A DNA stretch of 11,015 nucleotides, taken from positions 1 through 11,015 of the forward strand of contig CAJXHQ010000053.1 of the NCBI GenBank assembly GCA_913054485.1. The letters run 5' to 3'. Positions 7,189-11,015 of this stretch are shown in pieces (position 1 is the first letter of the stretch; every line of letters begins with the position of its first letter). A program made the position numbers and the translations under genes. The DNA comes from an uncultured Paracoccaceae bacterium. GTDB lineage: Bacteria > Pseudomonadota > Alphaproteobacteria > Rhodobacterales > Rhodobacteraceae. The notes under the pieces are model-generated. The model ran no database searches. It saw only the letters and a program-made list of their open reading frames with translations, and was not told the DNA's origin.

Positions 7189-7201
7189 ATACACAAGTAT
7201 A
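7189..7201 (-). promoter_or_regulatory. Candidate lysR operator overlapping its -10 box
   Basis: ATAC-ACAA-GTAT (7189-7200) is a perfect inverted repeat with 4-bp arms and the T-N11-A-like geometry expected for LysR-type sites. On the minus strand it overlaps TATACT (7201-7196), a good -10 box, only 9 nt before the lysR ATG. Binding there would suit negative autoregulation. No good -35 is visible at 16-18 bp. Confidence 0.35.
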
Positions 7202-7298
7202 TCTTAATTGAAGCCCTGAGAAGTCTCGTTTGTGGCTTTTATTGCCTTGCTGCACACTAGAGTCAGATCAGTAATGTTGAACCGATGAGGGCCGAACG

Positions 7299-7433
7299 AT
7301 GGATGTGACTGCCACTGCTGCTGCCAAAGACGCCTTTGAGCGGGCGCATAAGGAACGCTCCGCCGCTCTGTTTGCGGTGTTTTCCCTTTTCCGCCTGCGC
7401 CGGGCGCCGCGCACTGCGGCCTGCGCCGCCTGA
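7299..7433 (+). CDS. Hypothetical 44-aa protein divergent from lysR
   Basis: A small ORF, MDVTATAAAKDAFERAHKER followed by SAALFAVFSLFRLRR and an alanine-rich tail, ending TGA at 7431-7433. I do not recognise the family. Support for coding: an ATG preceded by GAGGG at 7287-7291 with a 7-nt gap, a sensible composition (an amphipathic charged helix then a short hydrophobic/aromatic stretch and arginines), and placement head-to-head with the LysR gene 112 bp away, where LysR targets often lie. It could be a small membrane-associated or RNA/protein-binding peptide, a leader peptide, or the 5' end of a decayed gene. No terminator with a T-run follows on this strand, although the phaB terminator hairpin (7478-7507) lies 45 bp downstream and could act in both directions. 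Confidence 0.5.
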   Translation: MDVTATAAAKDAFERAHKERSAALFAVFSLFRLRRAPRTAACAA

Positions 7434-7477
7434 CCCGCTTTCCCGCTGGGCGCAGCGCGCGCGTCCTTACGGGATGG

Positions 7478-7507
7478 AAAAGGGCCGGTCCTTATGGACC
7501 GGCCCTT
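7478..7507 (-). terminator. Terminator of phaB
   Basis: A perfect 12-bp stem, AAGGGCCGGTCC at 7480-7491 and GGACCGGCCCTT at 7496-7507, has loop TTAT. On the minus strand it is followed by TTTT (7481-7478, partly in the stem) then CC. It lies 27 nt after the phaB stop. It is a strong Rho-independent terminator with a short T-tract, and may also end plus-strand transcripts from the small divergent ORF. Confidence 0.8.
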
Positions 7508-7533
7508 GCCGTTTCACGCTGTCCCGGAGGGGA

Positions 7534-8256
7534 TCAGACGAAGAACTGACCGCCGTTGGCGGAGATGGTCGAGCCGTTGATGAAGCCCGAGTCGTCGGAG
7601 GCCAGGAAGGCCACGCAGCGGGCGATCTCTTCCGGCTCACCCAGGCGGCCGGTGGGGATTTGGCTGATGATGCTGTCGCGGACTTTTTCCGGAACTGCCA
7701 TGACCATTTCGGTCGCGATATAGCCGGGGCAGATGGCGTTGGCGGTGATGCCCGCGCGCGCGCCCTCCTGCGCCAGCGACTTCACGATACCCAGATCCCC
7801 GGCCTTGGTAGCGGCATAGTTCACCTGGGCGAACTGGCCCTTCTGGCCATTGATCGAAGAGATTACGATGACACGGCCGAACTTGCGCTCGCGCATGCCG
7901 GGCCAGACCGGGTGCACGGTGTTGAAGACACCGGTCAGGTTGGTGTCGATCACCTGGTGCCACTGTTCCGGGGTCATCTTGTGGAAGGGCGCATCGCGGG
8001 TGATACCCGCATTGGCGACCACGATATCGATGGGGCCGAGGTCGGCTTCAACTGCGGCGATGCCTGCCTTGCTTTCCTCGTAGTCGGCAACGTTCCATTT
8101 ATAGGTCTTGATGCCGGTTTCTTCGGTGAATTTTGCGGCGGCTTCATCATTGCCGGCATAGGTCGCAGCGACGGTGTGGCCTTCTGCTTGCAGGGCTTTC
8201 GAGATGGCTGCGCCGATACCGCGGCTGCCGCCGGTCACAAGTGCTACGCGAGTCAT
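7534..8256 (-). CDS. phaB: Acetoacetyl-CoA reductase
   Basis: PhaB reduces acetoacetyl-CoA to (R)-3-hydroxybutyryl-CoA with NADPH, the second step of polyhydroxybutyrate synthesis in the cytosol. The 240-aa product is a classical short-chain dehydrogenase. It has the cofactor loop TGGSRGIG at 8-15, NAGI at 82-85, and a catalytic tetrad N106, S134, Y147 and K151 (YAATK). The region SSINGQKGQFAQVNYAATKAG (133 onward, split by the active site) closely follows known PhaB enzymes, favouring it over the FabG paralogue. The start at 8256 is set by GGAGGAAA (8272-8265). It lies downstream of phaA by 161 bp, a gap containing its own candidate promoter and a terminator-like hairpin right before the SD. 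A strong terminator follows. Confidence 0.95.
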   Translation of the reverse strand: MTRVALVTGGSRGIGAAISKALQAEGHTVAATYAGNDEAAAKFTEETGIKTYKWNVADYEESKAGIAAVEADLGPIDIVVANAGITRDAPFHKMTPEQWHQVIDTNLTGVFNTVHPVWPGMRERKFGRVIVISSINGQKGQFAQVNYAATKAGDLGIVKSLAQEGARAGITANAICPGYIATEMVMAVPEKVRDSIISQIPTGRLGEPEEIARCVAFLASDDSGFINGSTISANGGQFFV

Positions 8257-8272
8257 AGTCAGACTTTCCTCC

Positions 8273-8299
8273 AAAAAACGGGTACGAAACATTCGTACC
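8273..8299 (-). terminator. Terminator/attenuator-like hairpin directly before phaB RBS
   Basis: On the minus strand, GGTACGAA-TGT-TTCGTACC (8299-8281) is a perfect 8-bp stem with a 3-nt loop. It is followed by CG and then six T (8278-8273), and the T-run abuts the GGAGG of phaB. Structurally this is an intrinsic terminator. It could end the phaA transcript, act as an attenuator for phaB, or, as DNA, be a palindromic operator just downstream of the candidate phaB promoter. Confidence 0.65.
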
Positions 8300-8308
8300 G
8301 GGAGGATG

Positions 8309-8336
8309 TCAGTAAAGCAACAAAGTTTCGTGACAA
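8309..8336 (-). promoter_or_regulatory. Candidate phaB promoter
   Basis: On the minus strand, TTGTCA (8336-8331, five of six to the -35 consensus) is followed after 16 bp by TACTGA (8314-8309), a poor -10. Transcription would begin near 8302, just before the 19-nt palindrome at 8281-8299, leaving phaB a short structured leader. The -35 is convincing, the -10 is not. Confidence 0.3.
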
Positions 8337-8372
8337 TTTCTGCAGTGCGGCAAAATGACAGCGGGGCAGGGG

Positions 8373-8401
8373 GGCTGCTGCCCGAAAATCAGGCAGCAGC
8401 C
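8373..8401 (-). terminator. GC-rich hairpin downstream of phaA
   Basis: GGCTGCTGCC (8373-8382) and GGCAGCAGCC (8392-8401) form a perfect 10-bp stem with a 9-nt loop, starting 17 nt after the phaA stop. On the minus strand no T-run follows, so it is more likely a transcript-stabilising 3' hairpin or a pause/Rho-dependent end than a full intrinsic terminator. Confidence 0.5.
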
Positions 8402-8417
8402 GATAGTTGTATTCAGC

Positions 8418-9596
8418 TTAGGGGCGTTCAACGCACATGGCAACGCCCATGCCGCCGCCGATGCAGAGGGTGGCGAGACCCTTCTTCTTGCCCGAGCGCT
8501 TCATTTCGAACAGCAGGGTGTTCAGAACACGGCAGCCGGAGGCGCCGATCGGGTGGCCGATGGCGATGGCGCCGCCGTTCACATTCACGATCGAGGGATC
8601 CCAGCCCATGTCCTTGTTCACGGCACGGGCCTGCGCGGCGAAGGCTTCGTTGGCTTCCACCAGTTCCAGGTCGTCGACAGTCCAGCCGGCTTTGGCCAGC
8701 GCCTTGCGCGACGCATAGATCGGGCCGACGCCCATGATGGTCGGGTCCAGGCCGGCAGTGGCGTAGGAGACGATGCGGGCCAGCGGCTCGATGCCGCGCT
8801 TTTCAGCATCATCGGCGCTCATCAGCAGGGTGGCGGCCGCGCCGTCGTTCAGGCCGGAGGCATTGGCAGCCGTCACGGTGCCGCCGTCGCGCACGAAGGC
8901 GGGGCGCAGTTTCTGCATCGCTTCCATGGTGGCGCCGTGGCGGATGTATTCGTCCTGGTCCACGATGATGTCGCCCTTGCGGGTCTTCACGGTGAAGGCG
9001 GCGATCTCGTCAGCGAACTTGCCCGCTTTCTGCGCCGCTTCGGCCTTGTTCTGCGAGGCCACGGCGAATTCGTCCTGCATCTCGCGGGTGATTTCCCACT
9101 TGGCCGCGACATTCTCAGCGGTCTGGCCCATGTGGTAGTTGTTGAAGGCATCCCACAGACCATCGCGGATCATAGTGTCGATGTACTTCATGTCGCCCAT
9201 CTTCTGACCGGCGCGCAGATGTGCGGCATGGGTCGAGAGGGTCATGTTCTCCTGGCCGCCGGCCGCAACGATGGAGGCATCGCCCAGTTGGTTGTGCTGA
9301 GCCGCCAGAGCCACGGCGCGCAGGCCCGAACCGCAGACCTGGTTGATGCCCCAGGCGGCGCTTTCTTCGGGCAGGCCGGCGTTGATATGGGCCTGGCGGG
9401 CCGGGTTCTGGCCCTGGGCCGCGGTCAGCACCTGGCCCATGATGGTTTCGGAAACCTCACCCTTCTCAATACCCGCGCGGGCCACCACGGCCTCCAGCAC
9501 AGCGGCGCCCAGATCGTGGGCGGGGGAGTTGGCGAACGCGCCGCCGAAGCTGCCGACCGCGGTACGTGCGGCGGATGCGATAACAACATTTGTCAT
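8418..9596 (-). CDS. phaA: Acetyl-CoA C-acetyltransferase (beta-ketothiolase)
   Basis: PhaA condenses two acetyl-CoA to acetoacetyl-CoA, the entry step to polyhydroxybutyrate; the reaction is reversible and also serves ketone degradation. The 392-aa product has the standard thiolase length. The catalytic residues are all visible: the acyl-accepting cysteine C88 in [12 protein letters not shown]316 in VEANEAFA, H348 in [14 protein letters not shown], and the general-base cysteine C378 in CIGGGMG. The start at 9596 is supported by AGAGGAA (9611-9605) 8 nt upstream and by the family N-terminus [14 protein letters not shown]. phaB follows in the same direction, separated by 161 bp with hairpins. 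The upstream gap contains a TGC-rich palindrome resembling a PhaR site. phaC is not in this window. Confidence 0.96.
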   Translation of the reverse strand: MTNVVIASAARTAVGSFGGAFANSPAHDLGAAVLEAVVARAGIEKGEVSETIMGQVLTAAQGQNPARQAHINAGLPEESAAWGINQVCGSGLRAVALAAQHNQLGDASIVAAGGQENMTLSTHAAHLRAGQKMGDMKYIDTMIRDGLWDAFNNYHMGQTAENVAAKWEITREMQDEFAVASQNKAEAAQKAGKFADEIAAFTVKTRKGDIIVDQDEYIRHGATMEAMQKLRPAFVRDGGTVTAANASGLNDGAAATLLMSADDAEKRGIEPLARIVSYATAGLDPTIMGVGPIYASRKALAKAGWTVDDLELVEANEAFAAQARAVNKDMGWDPSIVNVNGGAIAIGHPIGASGCRVLNTLLFEMKRSGKKKGLATLCIGGGMGVAMCVERP

Positions 9597-9706
9597 GAAT
9601 ATGGTTCCTCTGCCATCTTCGTCATTCTGGCAGGCACCATGACGTAACCGGCGCATTTTGCAAGTGCAGCGTCAAAGTGCCTCCCTCCCATGCGGGCAAA
9701 GGCATA

Positions 9707-9728
9707 GCAGAATGCTGCAGTTGCAGCA
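9707..9728. promoter_or_regulatory. TGC-rich palindrome upstream of phaA (PhaR-like site)
   Basis: TGCTGCA-GT-TGCAGCA (9713-9728) is a perfect 7-bp inverted repeat containing CTGC-N4-GCAG. It overlaps a second palindrome, GCAG-AATG-CTGC (9707-9718). TGC-rich CTGC...GCAG sequences are the kind bound by the polyhydroxybutyrate regulator PhaR in Paracoccus and Rhodobacter. It lies 117-132 bp upstream of the phaA start. The assignment is by resemblance and gene context only. Confidence 0.45.
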
Positions 9729-9737
9729 ATGGACAGG

Positions 9738-9752
9738 CTGACGCGGCGTCAG
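9738..9752. repeat. Palindrome downstream of EAL gene
   Basis: CTGACGC-G-GCGTCAG is a perfect 15-nt odd palindrome, 28 nt after the EAL stop and 10 bp from the PhaR-like palindrome. As RNA it forms a 6-bp stem with a CGG loop and no T-run, so it would be a weak terminator. As DNA it could be an operator. Confidence 0.4.
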
Positions 9753-9779
9753 ACCGACCATTCAGACGGGCCATACGGT

Positions 9780-10676
9780 TCAGGCGCGGGTGCGTTCTTT
9801 CAGCTCTTCGATCCAGGGCGCACGCACGCTGGGCGCGCCGTAGAGATAGCCCTGCAGGCAGTCCACCCCGATGGAGACCAGGAATTCTGCATCCTGCTGG
9901 CTTTCCACCGATTCGGCGACGATCAGCATGTCGAACTGTTTTCCGACGCCGACCAGGGCACGCAGCACGGCCTGATTGTCATGGTTGGCGTGGACGCCGC
10001 GCACGAATTGGCCGTCGATCTTCACCGCATCGAAGAAGAACTGGCGGAAATGTTTGATCATTGAGGTGCCTGCGCCGAAGTTGTCCAATGCGAAGGCAAT
10101 GCCGTGTTCCTGCATCTGGTCCATGAAATCAATCACGATTTCCGGCGCGGCCATGGCCGATTCTTCAGTGATTTCCAGCACCAGCCGTTCGCCAAGCAAG
10201 CTGTCCTTTTCCAGGTGTTTCTTCAGGACCTTGCCCCAGCGGCGGTACCCGATGGAGCGAGCAGACATATTGATCGACAGCCGCACATCCGGGCTTTGGC
10301 TGAGCGCCTTGAGACCATGCTGCAGCGCCAGGCAATCCAGCTCGCGGCCCATTTCGGTATTCTCCACCACCGGCATGAAATCCCGCGCCGGGATCACCCG
10401 GCCGGTTTCGTCCAGCACCCGGATATAGCCCTCGTAGAATGCCACCTGATGCGGCGGCAGCGCCTGCATCACCGGCTGATAGGCCAGCATCGTCTGGTCG
10501 TGTTTGATGGCCTCGGCCACCATGTCAAGGGTGGAGCGGTCGCGGCCTGCCACCGCCGCATTCAGCGGGTTGTCTGCGCCCTCGGGCATGTCTGCCTTGA
10601 TCTGCCGGCCTTTTTTCACCCTGTTGTCCCCTTGGCTGTCAAACACACGGATTAATCCGCGTTCAGCCTCGCGCAT
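9780..10676 (-). CDS. EAL-domain protein with altered metal-binding site
   Basis: A 298-aa, essentially single-domain EAL protein; the family hydrolyses c-di-GMP to pGpG. There is no membrane segment or GGDEF domain. An N-terminal tail of about 60 residues precedes AYQPVM. Key positions: the EAL motif reads EGY (E82 kept); N136 in SINMSAR; E168 in LEITEE; the usual DDFG is DNFG (D198 kept, second Asp replaced by N199); K219 in KID; E255 in AESVES; and Q275 in LQGY. All but one of the usual catalytic or metal residues are therefore present. Activity may be reduced, or the protein may act as a c-di-GMP sensor. The ATG at 10676 lacks a clear SD; M30 (10589), with AAGG 5 nt upstream, is an alternative start. 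It follows the partial gene on the same strand by 59 bp and precedes phaA by 183 bp. Confidence 0.88.
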   Translation of the reverse strand: MREAERGLIRVFDSQGDNRVKKGRQIKADMPEGADNPLNAAVAGRDRSTLDMVAEAIKHDQTMLAYQPVMQALPPHQVAFYEGYIRVLDETGRVIPARDFMPVVENTEMGRELDCLALQHGLKALSQSPDVRLSINMSARSIGYRRWGKVLKKHLEKDSLLGERLVLEITEESAMAAPEIVIDFMDQMQEHGIAFALDNFGAGTSMIKHFRQFFFDAVKIDGQFVRGVHANHDNQAVLRALVGVGKQFDMLIVAESVESQQDAEFLVSIGVDCLQGYLYGAPSVRAPWIEELKERTRA

Positions 10677-10735
10677 AAGGGTGAACCCGCAGTTAAAGCT
10701 AAAATTTGAACGGGTCCGTGCTGGCCTGCGCCAAT

Positions 10736-11015
10736 TCAGACCGCGATGGCCTCATTGCGTTGTTTCGGCAGGATTTCCTGGCCGACCACACGTTCCACAA
10801 AGGGCACCAGCCCCTCGGAGCCTGACGCGCGATCCTTCAAGTGGATGCAGACATCGGGGCGCAGGCTGGCAATCACGCCAATCAGGTCGCCGCGCACGGA
10901 ATCATCCAGCCCGGCCCCCATGATGACGCAGGAAATGCCCGCCTCGTTCTCCAGCTGCCGCACAACTTCGGCGTGGTCGTGAGCGCCAAGCCAACGGATC
11001 GGCAGGTGGTCCAGC
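10736..11015 (-). CDS. 3' end of unrecognised alpha/beta protein (partial)
   Basis: The open frame enters from the right edge and ends at TGA (10738-10736), giving the last 92 residues. An internal GTG at 10963 is not a convincing start, since the frame continues without interruption to the window edge. The sequence alternates predicted strands and helices (VVRQLENEAG, then SCVIMGAG, then DLIGVIASLRPDVCIHLKDR). That is reminiscent of a receiver-like or Rossmann-like fold, but I see no phosphoacceptor motif and cannot name the family. It lies 59 bp upstream of the EAL gene on the same strand, so they may form an operon. Confidence 0.7.
   Translation of the reverse strand, partial: LDHLPIRWLGAHDHAEVVRQLENEAGISCVIMGAGLDDSVRGDLIGVIASLRPDVCIHLKDRASGSEGLVPFVERVVGQEILPKQRNEAIAV

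Noticed and set aside
6290..7207. 305-aa plus-strand frame opposite the LysR gene
   Set aside because: Antisense shadow of a clear LysR regulator; low-complexity G/R-rich product with no family signature.
7336..8358. 340-aa plus-strand frame opposite phaB
   Set aside because: Runs through the phaB terminator and antisense to phaB; composition is not protein-like and no start signal is visible.
8355..9647. 430-aa plus-strand frame covering phaA
   Set aside because: Lies entirely over the phaA gene, which has every thiolase catalytic motif. It is a long shadow frame caused by GC-rich third positions.
1..11015. CRISPR array, tRNA, rRNA, IS element or phage genes
   Set aside because: No regularly spaced repeats, no cloverleaf or rRNA-like stretch, and no transposase or integrase-like product seen on either strand.

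Overview
This window is high-GC DNA from an alphaproteobacterial chromosome. It most likely belongs to the Roseobacter/Rhodobacteraceae group: it pairs a TPR lipoprotein-like/secreted protein with ispE, encodes a long-chain polyprenyl diphosphate synthase of the ubiquinone-10 type, has a phaA/phaB pair, and carries 'AATACTCCGGGGG'-type intergenic hairpins that I associate with this group. This assignment is inference; there is no rRNA or other direct marker. Gene content is housekeeping and metabolic. I see no IS element, phage gene, CRISPR array, tRNA or rRNA.

Layout. (1) About 126-2658, plus strand: a secreted TPR-repeat protein overlapping ispE by 11 bp. (2) 2659-2822: a convergent gap filled by four consecutive hairpins. 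(3) 2823-3821, minus strand: long-chain (probably decaprenyl) diphosphate synthase. It is divergent, across only 57 bp, from (4) 3879-4867, plus strand: a DUF2007 protein and a TrmN6-type tRNA methyltransferase sharing one base. (5) 4868-5126: a 259-bp gap with a long inverted repeat, then a 54-aa YdcH/DUF465 protein and a textbook intrinsic terminator. (6) 5355-7186, minus strand: a GcvA-type LysR regulator translationally coupled to a YddG-like DMT exporter. It is divergent from a 44-aa ORF at 7299-7433 that I do not recognise. (7) 7534-9596, minus strand: phaA (acetyl-CoA acetyltransferase) followed by phaB (acetoacetyl-CoA reductase), with a terminator-like hairpin lodged directly before the phaB ribosome binding site and a TGC-rich palindrome upstream of phaA. 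(8) 9780-10676, minus strand: an EAL-domain protein with one metal-ligand substitution, preceded by the 3' end of an unrecognised alpha/beta protein that runs off the right edge.

Functional links. ispE and the polyprenyl synthase are both in isoprenoid supply (MEP pathway and quinone tail). phaA and phaB are the first two steps of polyhydroxybutyrate synthesis; the polymerase phaC is not in the window. The regulator-exporter pair looks like a self-contained export unit.

I did not find a clearly new system. The most worthwhile leads are regulatory: the attenuator-like element between phaA and phaB, the PhaR-like palindrome before phaA, a predicted leaderless promoter for the DUF2007 gene, the degenerate EAL active site, and the small divergent ORF.
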